Origin: an uncultured Eggerthella sp. | GTDB taxonomy: Bacteria; Actinomycetota; Coriobacteriia; Coriobacteriales; Eggerthellaceae | Length of the DNA: 64,000 nt | Assembly: GCA_959607715.1 (NCBI GenBank) | Contig: CAUHNN010000007.1 | Coordinates: 28,297 to 92,296, forward strand | Direction: 5' to 3' | Shown: piece by piece, positions 41,952 through 51,310 of the stretch | How the letters are laid out: every line of letters starts with the position of its first letter | Numbering within the stretch: the stretch's first letter is position 1 | Made by a program: the position numbers and the translations under genes | Notes under the pieces: generated by a model | The model's input: the letters and a program-made list of their open reading frames with translations, nothing else | Told to the model about the DNA's origin: nothing | The model's database searches: none

Positions 41952-42904
41952 TTCTTTCCCGCCTCCGACGTGTCGGCCAGCGCGATATCGCGATGGTAGG
42001 AGCGGATGTTGTAGCCCTGGGAGCGAAGGAGCTCGGCGGTCTTCTCGGCCAAGACGACGCTCCTGTGCTGACCGCCGGTGCATCCGACGCCGATAGCAAG
42101 GTGCTGCTTGCCCTCGGCGACGTAGCCCGGCATGACGCAATTAAGCAGATTTTCCCAGGCCTGCAGGAACTCATGCGTCTCGTGATGGCCCAGAACGTAA
42201 TCGGCCACAGGCTCGTCGAGGCCCGTCAAAGAGCGCAGTTCAGGGATGTAGAACGGGTTGGGCAGGAAGCGAACGTCGATGACGATGTCGGCATCGGTGG
42301 GAGCACCGTGCTTGAACCCGAAGGAGTACACGGCCACGTTCATCCCGTCCTTATCAGTTTCCTTCGAGTAGAGGCTGCGAAGCTCTTCACGAAGATCGCG
42401 CGGCTTCATGCCCGACGTGTCGATGTAGGAATCGGCCACTTCGCGCAGCTTCTCGGTCAAACGACGCTCGTAGGTGATGGCCTCGGAGATGGAACGGGAG
42501 TTGTTAACGCACAGAGGATGGCGACGGCGCGACGCCTTGTAGCGGGCAACGAGCACGTCATCGCGCGCATCAAGGAAGATCAACTTGAAGGAAATCCCGG
42601 CCGAATTCATGTCGGAAAGCTCGCCGAACAGCTGATTGAAGTATTCGCGGTTGCGGGCATCGCACACGATGGCAAGGCGACGGCCGATCTCGCTGTGGCC
42701 CGGCAGGCTCGCGAGGCTGATCATGTTCATGATCAGCGACGGAGGAAGGTTGTCGATGCAGAAGTAGCCCAGGTCCTCGAACGTGTGCATGGCTTCTGTT
42801 CGCCCTGCCCCGCTCATGCCCGTGATGATGACCACGTCGGGACCGACGTTGAGGGAGCCCTCTTCATCGGTTTCCACCCTCGTCGTCGCGACAGAATCGG
42901 TCAT
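41948..42904 (-). CDS. rapZ: RNase adapter / nucleotide-binding protein RapZ
   Basis: A 318-residue P-loop protein. Walker A is GMSGAGRT at 29-36, CIDNLPPSLI lies near 49-58, and the C-terminal VGCTGGQHRSVVLAE near 285-299 is the second conserved site. In E. coli it controls GlmS mRNA through sRNAs; in Gram-positive bacteria its role is less clear. I chose ATG 42904, preceded by a strong GGAGGAGG; a frame extension to 42952 has no site. It lies in uvrC-rapZ-yvcK-whiA. Confidence 0.93.
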   Translation of the reverse strand: MTDSVATTRVETDEEGSLNVGPDVVIITGMSGAGRTEAMHTFEDLGYFCIDNLPPSLIMNMISLASLPGHSEIGRRLAIVCDARNREYFNQLFGELSDMNSAGISFKLIFLDARDDVLVARYKASRRRHPLCVNNSRSISEAITYERRLTEKLREVADSYIDTSGMKPRDLREELRSLYSKETDKDGMNVAVYSFGFKHGAPTDADIVIDVRFLPNPFYIPELRSLTGLDEPVADYVLGHHETHEFLQAWENLLNCVMPGYVAEGKQHLAIGVGCTGGQHRSVVLAEKTAELLRSQGYNIRSYHRDIALADTSEAGKK

Positions 42905-42970
42905 GGAAACGTCCTCCTCCTCTTGAGGTGACTCGCTACCCCACGGGTTCATCGCGTGCGATCCGAGCCA

Positions 42971-44929
42971 TCACGAATCGTCTTGCGATGAAGCGCGGGC
43001 CGTGGACTGAGCGGCACCTGTCTCCTTTTTGACATTATATTGCCTGAGAACAGCATACACGTCCTCCGCCACCTGATCGGGGACGACACCCGATCGTTTG
43101 ATCTCATCGAGCGAAGCCGCACGCAGAGCGCCGAAAGTTCCGAAAGATTTAAGAAGCGCCTTCTTGCGTTTCGGCCCCATTCCCACCACTTCATCGAGGA
43201 TGCTCGTGGTCATGGCCTTGCCGCGCAGCTCCCGATGGAACGTGATGGCGAAACGGTGCGCCTCATCGCGGACCTGCTTGACGAGGTAGAGGCTCGGCGA
43301 TCCACTCGGCAACACGACGGGGCCGGAATCCTGCCAAGGGACGAACAGCTCTTCGTCTCGCTTGGCCAATCCGCACACGGGGATCGGCGGGGCCCCAAGC
43401 TCTTCGAGCTGCTTGATGGCGGCGCTAAGCTGAGGCTTTCCGCCGTCGACGATGATCAAGTCGGGCTTCTTACCGAAACGCTCGTCGGCAAGCCGCTCTG
43501 CGCAATAGCGGCGAGCAAAGACCTCGGCCATCATCGCGAAGTCGTTGGCTTCCTCGGTCTCCATGCGGATCTTGAAGCGACGGTACTGGCTCTTATCCGG
43601 CCGCCCATTCGTGAAGACCACCATCGAAGCGACCGAATGGCGCCCATGGATCGTCGAGATGTCAAAGCATTCGATGCGCATCGGAGGCGCATCGAGGGCG
43701 AGCGCGCTTTCCAGCTGGGCCAGCGCATCGTTGATGCGCGCGTCGTCGTAGCTGCTGCGCGCTTTATAGCGCATGAGGACGTGACGCGCGTTTCTGTTCG
43801 CCATCGTGAGAAGCGCCGACTTCTCGCCGCGCTGGGGAACGGTGAAATGCACCTTCGCGCCGTGAGGGCTCGCCAGCTTCTCGGTCAGCCACGAAGCGAT
43901 GACGTCGTCGTCTTCGGGAACGTGCTCGCAGATCACCTCGTGGGGAATGGACTCGGTGGAATCGTAGTAGCGCAAAACGAACATGCGCACCAATTCCTCG
44001 GCGGGAACGTCGTTTCCTTTGTTGAATATGAATTCGTTGGTGTTGACGACGTTGCCTTCGCGCACGATGAGAACCGTGATGCCTGCGATGGTTTCCTCAC
44101 GGTACACCCCGATGACGTCGGCGTTAAGGCGATGCGCGGACACGGCGTGCTGGGATTGATTGAGCGATTCGATGATGTCGATACGGCCCTTGATACGCCC
44201 GGCCTTCTCGAAATCGAGCTCGGAGGCGGCCTGGGCCATCTCCTCCTTGAGCTGGGCGATGAATTCACCATGCGACCCGGACAGGAAACGCTCCACCGCG
44301 CGAACCTGATCGCGATAGGCCTCAGGGTCGATGTCGCCGCAGCATGCTCCAGGCCCCAACCCGACATGGGCATCGAAGCAGGGTCGTTTATCGAGTTCAA
44401 GCTCGCCGTAGGAAGACTGCTCGAGCTTTCGGCTCAACCTGCGCCATTCGCTGCACGATGCCGCGCAGATGGGAACGATGCGGCGCACGATGTCGACAAG
44501 CTCGCGTGCGGCGCGGCTATCGGTATAGGGTCCGAAATAACGCGAGGTGGGCTTATGGGCTTCCCGCGTGTACTTGATCGCCGGGAACACATCGCCCTTG
44601 GTCAGGGCAATGAAGGGATAGGTCTTGTCGTCCTTGAAGTCGGCGTTGAAGAACGGCGCATGCTGTTTGATGAGGTTCTTCTCGAGAACCAGGCTTTCGT
44701 GCTCGTTTTCCGTCACGACGTACTCGAAGGAGTCGATCTGGGCAACGAGAAGCGGTATCTTCTCGCGCGAGTCCTGGAAATTGACGTATTGGCGCATGCG
44801 GGCACGAAGCTGCTTGGCTTTGCCGACGTAGATAACCTCTCCCTGAGCGTTTTTCCACAAATAGCAGCCCGGCTCGGTCGGAACGCTGGCTAATTGGTCC
44901 TTGATGCGCTGAAGCTTCTCCTCGTCCAC
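42971..44929 (-). CDS. uvrC: UvrABC excision nuclease subunit C
   Basis: A 652-residue nuclease that makes both cuts in nucleotide excision repair. The GIY-YIG domain is at the N terminus (GCYLWKNAQGEVIYVGKAKQ near residues 21-40), a UVR motif lies near 200-240 (ASELDFEKAGRIKGRIDIIE), and the endonuclease domain begins with RIECFDISTIHGRHSVASMV. Tandem helix-hairpin-helix motifs near the C terminus (GMGPKRKKALLKSFG) bind DNA. The start is GTG at 44929, ten bases after the antiporter stop, with AAGGG upstream. Confidence 0.97.
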   Translation of the reverse strand: MDEEKLQRIKDQLASVPTEPGCYLWKNAQGEVIYVGKAKQLRARMRQYVNFQDSREKIPLLVAQIDSFEYVVTENEHESLVLEKNLIKQHAPFFNADFKDDKTYPFIALTKGDVFPAIKYTREAHKPTSRYFGPYTDSRAARELVDIVRRIVPICAASCSEWRRLSRKLEQSSYGELELDKRPCFDAHVGLGPGACCGDIDPEAYRDQVRAVERFLSGSHGEFIAQLKEEMAQAASELDFEKAGRIKGRIDIIESLNQSQHAVSAHRLNADVIGVYREETIAGITVLIVREGNVVNTNEFIFNKGNDVPAEELVRMFVLRYYDSTESIPHEVICEHVPEDDDVIASWLTEKLASPHGAKVHFTVPQRGEKSALLTMANRNARHVLMRYKARSSYDDARINDALAQLESALALDAPPMRIECFDISTIHGRHSVASMVVFTNGRPDKSQYRRFKIRMETEEANDFAMMAEVFARRYCAERLADERFGKKPDLIIVDGGKPQLSAAIKQLEELGAPPIPVCGLAKRDEELFVPWQDSGPVVLPSGSPSLYLVKQVRDEAHRFAITFHRELRGKAMTTSILDEVVGMGPKRKKALLKSFGTFGALRAASLDEIKRSGVVPDQVAEDVYAVLRQYNVKKETGAAQSTARASSQDDS

Positions 44930-44938
44930 GGCGAGCCC

Positions 44939-46981
44939 TTAGATGTGATCCTCGAGATCGAGCATCATCAGAGAGACGTTCGTCCTGAGCTCCTTGGCCT
45001 GAGCGCGCGTGAGGTTGCCCGAAGCGTAGAAGTCGGCAATGACGTCGAGCTCTATCTGCAGACCGCGACGACGAAGCTCGTCGACGGCGACCATGGCGTT
45101 CTCCATGGCCTCGGACGTGATCGTGGCGTCCGATTCCTCGAAAACGGAGAGGGCATGCTCGTGGCTGATGAGCAGCTTGGCCACTACCTCGCTGGGGTAA
45201 TCGGGGTTGTTGACGAGACTCTGAAGGAACTCGATCGCGTAACGCTCCCCGAGTTCGCGGACCTTGTCCATGGAGGCCTTGCCGTCGAGGCGCTTGATGC
45301 CGAACAGCTCGATGATGTTGCGACGCAGCATCACGAAGGCGGTGCGGAAACGCGAAAGGCGGTAGCGCGTGGTGGCCATGGAACGCGAGTCGCAGTCGAG
45401 CAGGATCTGCTTGTGGCTCGTGAGGCGATGGAGGTATTCGTAGGCGCAGAAGGTATCCACCTCGCGACGCTCGATGGCCCCCATGAGGCTTTCAATCTGA
45501 TGGTCGATGACCTCGATGCGCAGCTGAGCCGCCGAAGGAGCATCGATGTCGGTCATGGAGCGGATGCGCTTGATGCGCTCGTTGTAGGAACGCACAACGA
45601 GCTTCGTTTCGCGATCGTCGCTGTCATTCGAATCGACCATCAAGCGCTCGATGACGGTGCGCAGGATCTCGATGCGCGTCTTGTTGAGCTCTTTGCGATC
45701 TTCAGGATCGTCCTCTTCATCGCGCTTAGGAGCAAGGATCGGCAAAAGGAAATTCGCCAGAAGCAGCGTGCAAAGAATAACGCCCGAGGCAAGGAAGATG
45801 ATCAAAGAACGTTGCGGGAAGGAGGAGCCGTCGGAAAGCAGGAACGGGATAGTGAAGGCGATCGACAAGGTGATGGCGCCCTTCGGGCCTCCGACGGTCG
45901 TCACAAGCGCACTGCGCATCATCTTCAACGAAAAACGATCGCGCTTGCCCGTTGCCGGGTTCTTCAGCAAGCGGGCCATGAGAACCGCCCACAGGAAGCG
46001 CAGGCCCACGATGAGAACCGTGAGCAGGAGCACGTAGACGATCAGCGTGACGTTGTTGATCGAAAGATCGTCCCACGTCGACTGCATGGCAAGGGGAAGC
46101 TGCATGCCCAGCAGGACGAACACGATTCCGTTCAAGGTAAAGGAAATGACCTTCCAAACGCTGACGAGCGAGATGTTCAAACGAGACTGGTAGGGAGAAA
46201 GCTTTCGATCGCGCAGCATCGACCAAACGATGCCGCAGGCGACGACACCGAGGATCCCCGAGACGCCCACGAGCTCGCAGAACAGGAACACGATGAACGG
46301 CATGGAGACTTCGAACAGAAGATGGAAGGTGATGTTGTCGAGCCCCAGCTCGCGAATGCGGCCAGAGAAGACGAAGAAGAGCAAGGCGATGATGATGCCG
46401 AGCACGATGCCGCCGATGAAGCTGATGAAGAACGAAGTCGTGGCATCGGCCAGCGAGAAGGCGCCGGTGACGGCCGCCGCGATGGCGAACTGGAAGGAGA
46501 CGACACCCGATGCATCGTTGACAAGGGCCTCGCCCTGAAGGATGGCTCCTTCGCGCCTACCGAGCTGGGCCTCGCGCTTGAGCGCCTGGACAGCCACCGC
46601 GTCGGTCGGCCCCAACGCAGCGCCAAGGGCGAAGGCAGCAGCGAGAGGAATGCTGGGAACGAGCCAGTGGAGAGCGAAGCCGACGCACAACGTGATGACG
46701 AGGACGAGTCCTATGGCATAGGACAAGATGGTCGCCTTGTTGTCCCAGAGACTCTTCTTATCCGCCTCTATCGAGTCGTTGAAAAGCAAGGGGGCGATGA
46801 AGAGGACGAGGAACAGCTCAGGGTCAACGTTCACCTCTATGGGCGAAATAGCCAAAAGGGCGATGACGACGCCCATGCCGATCTGGATCAAGGGAGACGA
46901 TATACGGGGCACGACCTGGTCGACGACGGCAGACAGCAAAACCGCGATGAGCAACAGCAAGACCAACTCGAATGCCTCCAC
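44939..46981 (-). CDS. CPA1 family sodium/proton antiporter with a long cytoplasmic tail
   Basis: A 680-residue protein. The first 420 or so residues form about 12 membrane helices with the CPA1 core: FIAPLLFNDSIEAD, ALGPTDAVAV with the ion-binding site, and QGEALVNDASGVV with the essential Asn-Asp. The last 250 residues are helical, charged and cytoplasmic, with several arginine-rich segments, probably regulatory. I chose the GTG at 46981 because GGAAGGAG lies 7 nt upstream; the frame is open 9 further codons. It precedes uvrC in the same direction, and may set the transcript. Confidence 0.9.
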   Translation of the reverse strand: MEAFELVLLLLIAVLLSAVVDQVVPRISSPLIQIGMGVVIALLAISPIEVNVDPELFLVLFIAPLLFNDSIEADKKSLWDNKATILSYAIGLVLVITLCVGFALHWLVPSIPLAAAFALGAALGPTDAVAVQALKREAQLGRREGAILQGEALVNDASGVVSFQFAIAAAVTGAFSLADATTSFFISFIGGIVLGIIIALLFFVFSGRIRELGLDNITFHLLFEVSMPFIVFLFCELVGVSGILGVVACGIVWSMLRDRKLSPYQSRLNISLVSVWKVISFTLNGIVFVLLGMQLPLAMQSTWDDLSINNVTLIVYVLLLTVLIVGLRFLWAVLMARLLKNPATGKRDRFSLKMMRSALVTTVGGPKGAITLSIAFTIPFLLSDGSSFPQRSLIIFLASGVILCTLLLANFLLPILAPKRDEEDDPEDRKELNKTRIEILRTVIERLMVDSNDSDDRETKLVVRSYNERIKRIRSMTDIDAPSAAQLRIEVIDHQIESLMGAIERREVDTFCAYEYLHRLTSHKQILLDCDSRSMATTRYRLSRFRTAFVMLRRNIIELFGIKRLDGKASMDKVRELGERYAIEFLQSLVNNPDYPSEVVAKLLISHEHALSVFEESDATITSEAMENAMVAVDELRRRGLQIELDVIADFYASGNLTRAQAKELRTNVSLMMLDLEDHI

Positions 46982-47177
46982 AGGCGGCTCCTTCCCTCTC
47001 GTTATCACCTTTAAAGTACCTGAAAACAGGCCATCGATACGACGAGCCCGCTTCCCTTCATAAAAAAATTCCGCTGGATCGCATGGCGGCTTGCCATCGA
47101 CCCCGCAACCCCGGCTTCACCAAAACGCTCCAAACAAGGATAGCCCCGTTCATCAGGTGGGCTTGAAGGGTTGAGAC

Positions 47178-47213
47178 ATAAAAAAACAGGCCAGGAGTTC
47201 ATCCTGGCCTGTT
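47178..47213 (-). terminator. Terminator of the tRNA-Lys transcript
   Basis: A perfect 12-bp stem, AACAGGCCAGGA with TCCTGGCCTGTT, a 5-nt loop and seven T on the minus strand, 10 bp after the tRNA. Confidence 0.93.
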
Positions 47214-47222
47214 GATTCATCA

Positions 47223-47298
47223 TGGTGGACCGTCGGGGACTCGAACCCCGGACCTTGGGATTAAGAGTCCCCTGCTCTACCAACTAAGCTAACGGTCC
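47223..47298 (-). tRNA. tRNA-Lys (CTT)
   Basis: A 76-nt tRNA with encoded CCA. Acceptor arms GGACCGT and ACGGTCC pair, the anticodon loop CTCTTAA has anticodon CTT, and the T loop reads GGGTTCGAGTCCC. Confidence 0.97.
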
Positions 47299-47327
47299 AT
47301 AAGTGTTTCGCGTCAAAGCGCTAGGCT

Positions 47328-47356
47328 ATTTTAAAGTATCGAATCATTCTTTGCAA
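47328..47356 (-). promoter_or_regulatory. Promoter of tRNA-Lys
   Basis: TTGCAA and TAAAAT are 17 bp apart on the minus strand, between the two tRNA genes, about 30 bp before tRNA-Lys. Confidence 0.75.
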
Positions 47357-47387
47357 GAACAATTTTTACTTAATTTTCAAGTTGCGC

Positions 47388-47465
47388 TGGGGTGGGTAAT
47401 CGGACTCGAACCGACGACCTCCAGAGCCACAATCTGGCATTCTAGCCAACTGAACTATACCCACC
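47388..47465 (-). tRNA. tRNA-His (GTG)
   Basis: A 78-nt tRNA with encoded CCA. The extra 5' G (position -1) pairs with C73, a tRNA-His trait. The anticodon stem CCAGA/TCTGG encloses TTGTGGC with anticodon GTG. Confidence 0.97.
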
Positions 47466-47481
47466 GTAGGCGCAAGTAAGT

Positions 47482-47509
47482 ATTATAGGGGCTCTCTCTT
47501 TCTGCGCAA
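47482..47509 (-). promoter_or_regulatory. Promoter of tRNA-His
   Basis: TTGCGC and a perfect TATAAT are 16 bp apart on the minus strand, 17 bp before the tRNA. Confidence 0.75.
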
Positions 47510-47549
47510 GACCTCTTTTTGATTTTTTTGACTGATGCGGCAAACGACC

Positions 47550-48623
47550 CTACACGACAAAGAATCCCTTGCCGCTTTTCTCGTAAACAAGAGCTCCGGA
47601 ATCGTCCACCCGGCGTTCAAGGTAGCCGCAATCGAGAAGGTACTCCAAGCTCGCGAACATCGTCGCCATGCGATGCAGGCGAACGTCGATAGGGAAACCC
47701 GAAAGCCCTCCCTCGTAATGAGACGCAGCCAACTCGGAAGCCCGCTTAACCGTCACGCGCCCGGCGTCCTGCACGTAACCCATGGTACGCACCATGAGCG
47801 AAACGTAGCGATCCTTGATCATCCCCACGAAGCCATCGATCATCTGGGATCCGAAGATGGGATCGTGATGACTCATGAGCATCACCTGCAGATCAAGCGA
47901 GCGCACGCGCGTCAAACTTGCCAGGTACTCGACGATGAGATGTTGATCGGGGGCGAACTGGAGGAGACCGGGAGGGGCATCGACCACGTGGTCTCCCGCG
48001 AAGAGCATCCCTCGATCGCGATCGAGCAGGCAACAGTGATTGTAGGTGTGGCCCGGGGTCTCGAACACTTCGAGATAATGGCCATCGACCGCGATCACAT
48101 CGCCCGTCTTGGCAGGCACGCGCACCGGTTCGCTTGCGCGAATCGAGCGCTTCTCGCTGCTCTGCTGCCGAAAGAACACCCTCCCCTCCTCGCAATCGTC
48201 GTCGAGGGAGTCGATGTAGGTAAGGAAGCGCGTCATGCGGGATTCGTTCGCGGGGTCAACCGCGCCCGAGTAGACGCGCTTGACCCCTTTATGGACGCAA
48301 TACGGCACGTTTCCGTCATGGTCTTCATGGAAGTGGGTGATGAACACATCCGAAGCTTCCCAAGGCACGCCGAGGATCGTCGAAACGCCGTCGAGGGCAC
48401 GAACGCCGCACAGATCGGGATTGCCGGTGTCGATGAACAGCGCCTCCTTGCCCCTACGGGCAATGCAGTACAGCTCTATCCTGCGGCAATAGGGAAACCC
48501 ACTGATGGCGAAGGAGCTGCGATACACGCCCGAATAGGGCTTGATGTCGGAAGAAACGCCCTCAAGTAAGCGCAGAACGCGATACGACGCCTCTGGCCAG
48601 CGGCGTTCCGGCATGATTTCCAT
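47550..48623 (-). CDS. MBL-fold metallohydrolase
   Basis: A 357-residue metallo-beta-lactamase-fold hydrolase. The metal motif ITHFHEDHDGN lies near residues 94-104, FETPGHTYNHCC with another metal His near 185-196, GDHVVDAPP with the bridging Asp near 209-217, and SHHDP near 252-256. A helical C-terminal domain follows, as in lactonase or CoA-thioester-type members of the family. I chose the ATG at 48623, a conserved-looking start; the ribosome site AAAGG is about 12 nt away, so translation may be weak. The substrate is unknown. Confidence 0.85.
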   Translation of the reverse strand: MEIMPERRWPEASYRVLRLLEGVSSDIKPYSGVYRSSFAISGFPYCRRIELYCIARRGKEALFIDTGNPDLCGVRALDGVSTILGVPWEASDVFITHFHEDHDGNVPYCVHKGVKRVYSGAVDPANESRMTRFLTYIDSLDDDCEEGRVFFRQQSSEKRSIRASEPVRVPAKTGDVIAVDGHYLEVFETPGHTYNHCCLLDRDRGMLFAGDHVVDAPPGLLQFAPDQHLIVEYLASLTRVRSLDLQVMLMSHHDPIFGSQMIDGFVGMIKDRYVSLMVRTMGYVQDAGRVTVKRASELAASHYEGGLSGFPIDVRLHRMATMFASLEYLLDCGYLERRVDDSGALVYEKSGKGFFVV

Positions 48624-48746
48624 CAAAGGGTGATCCTTTCCGACTCCAATGCCCCCGAAGCTGCTTATCGAGGACCCACTCGAAGGCGCAGATAAGCGAT
48701 GGTATGATCGTAGAGCAAAATGACCGCCTTCACGCAAGGAACATCT

Positions 48747-49691
48747 ATGTTCGGTACCACTCTCGTCGTAGTCAACCCCGTCGCCCGCAGCGGAAAGGCC
48801 GCTCGAGCGGCGGCGGCCGTTGCACATGCGCTCGGAAGCCTGAAAGACGAGGGGGAGGTAACGTCCATCGACATGCGCTACACCGTCGCCCCTCGCGACG
48901 GCGAGCGGATAGCGACGCGCGAAGGCAAGCGCTACGACACCGTGGTCGCGGTAGGCGGCGACGGCGTGGTGAGCGAAGTAGTCAACGGCCTTATGTCCCT
49001 TCCCGCCGAAGCGCGCCCACGATTCGCCCTCGTTCCCTGCGGCAACGGCGACGACTTCGGACGCTCCCTCGGCATGGAGAGGAAACCCCAGAAGTCAGTG
49101 GAGCAACTGTCCTCTGGCTCGCTTAGGCGCGCCTGGATCGACGTCGTGCGTGTCAATGAGCGCTGGTGCGCTGAGACGCTTTCGTTCGGCCTCGACGCCG
49201 CCATCGCCCTCCAAACCACGAAGCTCCGCACCGAGACGAACCGCACCGGAACGTCTCTTTATCTGCAGGCGGCGCTCGACCAAGTGAAAAACCATCGACA
49301 GGCTCGAACCATAACGCTGCGCCTCGACGGCAACGACCCCTTCACCGTGGACGCCTACCTGCTGGCCGTGCAGAACGGCCCCACCTACGGTGGAGGATTC
49401 GCCTTATGCGCCGACGCGAAGCTTGACGATGGGGCTCTCGACATCTGCTACGCCACGCCCACCATCACGGCATCGCGCGCCGTGCGCTTACTCGCGAAGG
49501 CGAAAAGCGGCAAAGCCGTGGATGACCCCCATCTCACCCACCTCAAGGCCCGGCATCTCACGGTCGACCTGGAAAAGCCGGCTCCGATCCAAAGCGACGG
49601 AGAACGCCTCGGAGGGCTGCATTTCGATATCGAGCTCCACAAGGACGCTCTCGAGGTGTACGCAGCGCCCTTAGCGGCTCTCACGCGTTGA
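48747..49691 (+). CDS. Diacylglycerol/lipid kinase family protein
   Basis: A 314-residue lipid kinase of the DgkB/YegS type. VVVNPVARSGKA near residues 7-18, AVGGDGVVSEVVNGL near 70-84, and ALVPCGNGDDFGRSLG near 95-110 bind ATP and substrate, and the C-terminal part is the lipid-binding domain. It phosphorylates diacylglycerol or a related lipid for phospholipid recycling. I chose ATG 48747 because AAGGAA precedes it at 6 nt; an earlier ATG at 48720 lacks a site. It is divergent from the MBL-fold gene. Confidence 0.88.
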   Translation: MFGTTLVVVNPVARSGKAARAAAAVAHALGSLKDEGEVTSIDMRYTVAPRDGERIATREGKRYDTVVAVGGDGVVSEVVNGLMSLPAEARPRFALVPCGNGDDFGRSLGMERKPQKSVEQLSSGSLRRAWIDVVRVNERWCAETLSFGLDAAIALQTTKLRTETNRTGTSLYLQAALDQVKNHRQARTITLRLDGNDPFTVDAYLLAVQNGPTYGGGFALCADAKLDDGALDICYATPTITASRAVRLLAKAKSGKAVDDPHLTHLKARHLTVDLEKPAPIQSDGERLGGLHFDIELHKDALEVYAAPLAALTR

Positions 49692-49734
49692 TCTCGCCCA
49701 CCCTCGAACGCCAGAGGGCCTACATTCGTCCCAA

Positions 49735-49766
49735 ACAAAAAAGGAACCCACGTGAAGCGGGTTCCA
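49735..49766 (-). terminator. Terminator after gdhA
   Basis: TGGAACCC and GGGTTCC pair on the minus strand, followed by TTTTTTG, 38 bp after the gdhA stop. It also faces the lipid kinase gene end. Confidence 0.85.
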
Positions 49767-49803
49767 TTTTGGGCAAAAGAGCCGGATCGCCTAAGCGATC
49801 GAT

Positions 49804-51135
49804 TTAGACGATGCCCTGGGCAAGCATAGCGTCAGCAAGCTTCTTGAAGCCGGCGATGTTGGCGCCTGCGACGTAGTCACCCTCGACACCGTACTCGCGC
49901 GCAGCGTCGTCGGCAGCATGGAAGATGTTGACCATGATTCCCTGAAGCTTCGCGTCGACTTCCTCGAAAGACCAGGACAGGCGCTCGGAGTTCTGGGACA
50001 TCTCGAGACCGGAAGTCGCAACGCCACCGGCGTTAGCGGCCTTACCGGGCATGAAGACGATACCGTTTTCCTGCAGGTACTGAGTTGCATCGAGCGTGGT
50101 GGGCATGTTGGCGCCCTCGGCAACGATCTTGCAACCGTTGGCGACGAGCTGCTGAGCATCCTCAATGAGAAGCTCGTTTTGGGTAGCGCACGGAAGGGCG
50201 ATGTCGACCTTGGTGCTCCACACGCCGCGACCCTCGTGATACACAACGCCGTCCTTGCGCTTGGCGTATTCGGAGATACGACCGCGCTCGACTTCCTTGA
50301 TCTGCTTAACGAGATCGAGATCGATACCGTTCTCGTCGTAAATCCAGCCGGTGGAGTCGGACAGGGTGACGACCTTCGCGCCGAGCTGCTGAGTCTTCTC
50401 GGTCGCGTAGATGGCAACGTTGCCGGAGCCGGAAACCGCGACGGTCTTGCCTTCGAAGCTATCGCCCTGGCACTTGAGGTATTCCTGGACGAAGTAGATC
50501 AGGCCGTAGCCAGTCGCCTCGGTACGAGCGAGGGAGCCACCAAAGGAAAGGCCCTTGCCGGTCAAGACGCCTTCCCAGACGTTGCGGATGCGCTTGTACT
50601 GGCCGAACATGTAGCCGATCTCACGCGCACCGGTGCCGATGTCGCCAGCGGGAACGTCGGTGTCAGCGCCGATGTGCTTGCACAGCTCAGTCATGAAGGA
50701 CTGGCAGAAGCGCATGACCTCTGCGTCGGACTTGCCCTTCGGGTCGAAGTCGCAACCGCCCTTGCCGCCGCCCATGGGAAGCGTGGTGAGGCTGTTCTTG
50801 AAGATCTGCTCGAAACCGAGGAACTTGATGATGCCGAGATTGACGGAAGGATGAAGGCGAAGGCCACCCTTGTAGGGACCGAGGCAGCTATTGAACTGAA
50901 CGCGATAGCCGCGATTGACCTGAACGTTGCCCTCGTCGTCGACCCACGGAACGCGGAACATGACGACGCGCTCGGGCTCGACAAGGCGCTCGAGCAGGCC
51001 TGCCTTCTGATATTCGGGATTCGTATCGATGACGGGCTTGAGGGACGTAAGAACCTCGGTGACGGCCTGGATGAACTCAGGCTCGTTCGCGTTCTTGTCC
51101 TTAACCTGCTCGATGACGGAGTCAACGTAGCTCAT
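49804..51135 (-). CDS. gdhA: Glutamate dehydrogenase (NADP-type)
   Basis: A 443-residue hexameric enzyme that interconverts glutamate and 2-oxoglutarate plus ammonia. PYKGGLRLHPSVNLGIIKFL near residues 87-106, PMGGGKGGCDFDPKG with the catalytic Lys near 121-135, and DVPAGDIGTGAREIGYM near 160-176 are family motifs; the VAVSGSGNVAIYA strand is the nucleotide fold. The length matches the NADP-linked Gram-negative-like class. The ATG has CAAGGAGGT upstream. The promoter region shares a 12-mer with that of the rubrerythrin gene. Confidence 0.97.
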   Translation of the reverse strand: MSYVDSVIEQVKDKNANEPEFIQAVTEVLTSLKPVIDTNPEYQKAGLLERLVEPERVVMFRVPWVDDEGNVQVNRGYRVQFNSCLGPYKGGLRLHPSVNLGIIKFLGFEQIFKNSLTTLPMGGGKGGCDFDPKGKSDAEVMRFCQSFMTELCKHIGADTDVPAGDIGTGAREIGYMFGQYKRIRNVWEGVLTGKGLSFGGSLARTEATGYGLIYFVQEYLKCQGDSFEGKTVAVSGSGNVAIYATEKTQQLGAKVVTLSDSTGWIYDENGIDLDLVKQIKEVERGRISEYAKRKDGVVYHEGRGVWSTKVDIALPCATQNELLIEDAQQLVANGCKIVAEGANMPTTLDATQYLQENGIVFMPGKAANAGGVATSGLEMSQNSERLSWSFEEVDAKLQGIMVNIFHAADDAAREYGVEGDYVAGANIAGFKKLADAMLAQGIV

Positions 51136-51169
51136 AGGACCTCCTTGAAACAGATATTCAACGCTGCAA

Positions 51170-51181
51170 TAGTATCAAATT
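51170..51181 (-). promoter_or_regulatory. Candidate promoter element of gdhA
   Basis: AATTTGATACTA on the minus strand, 35 bp before the ATG, with TACTAT as a likely -10. No convincing -35 is seen. Confidence 0.4.
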
Positions 51182-51248
51182 GTAAAGTTGGCCAAGATTT
51201 CTATTAACACGGTAGAAACATTGCCCGCAATGAAAGGGAAACCTGTTC

Positions 51249-51278
51249 GAAAAAAAACGCCCCGTGATCGGGGCGTTT
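51249..51278 (-). terminator. Terminator after argS
   Basis: AACGCCCC and GGGGCGTT pair with a short loop, followed on the minus strand by at least seven T, 33 bp after the argS stop. Confidence 0.92.
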
Positions 51279-51310
51279 ACCGTCTACCGACGAAATGGAA
51301 CAGTGATGAA

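Noticed and set aside
43040..44893. A 617-codon open frame on the plus strand across uvrC
   Set aside because: Antisense to a complete uvrC and without a ribosome site or known motif.
44894..47014. A 706-codon open frame on the plus strand across the antiporter gene
   Set aside because: Antisense shadow with highly charged repetitive composition; the minus-strand antiporter has all family motifs.
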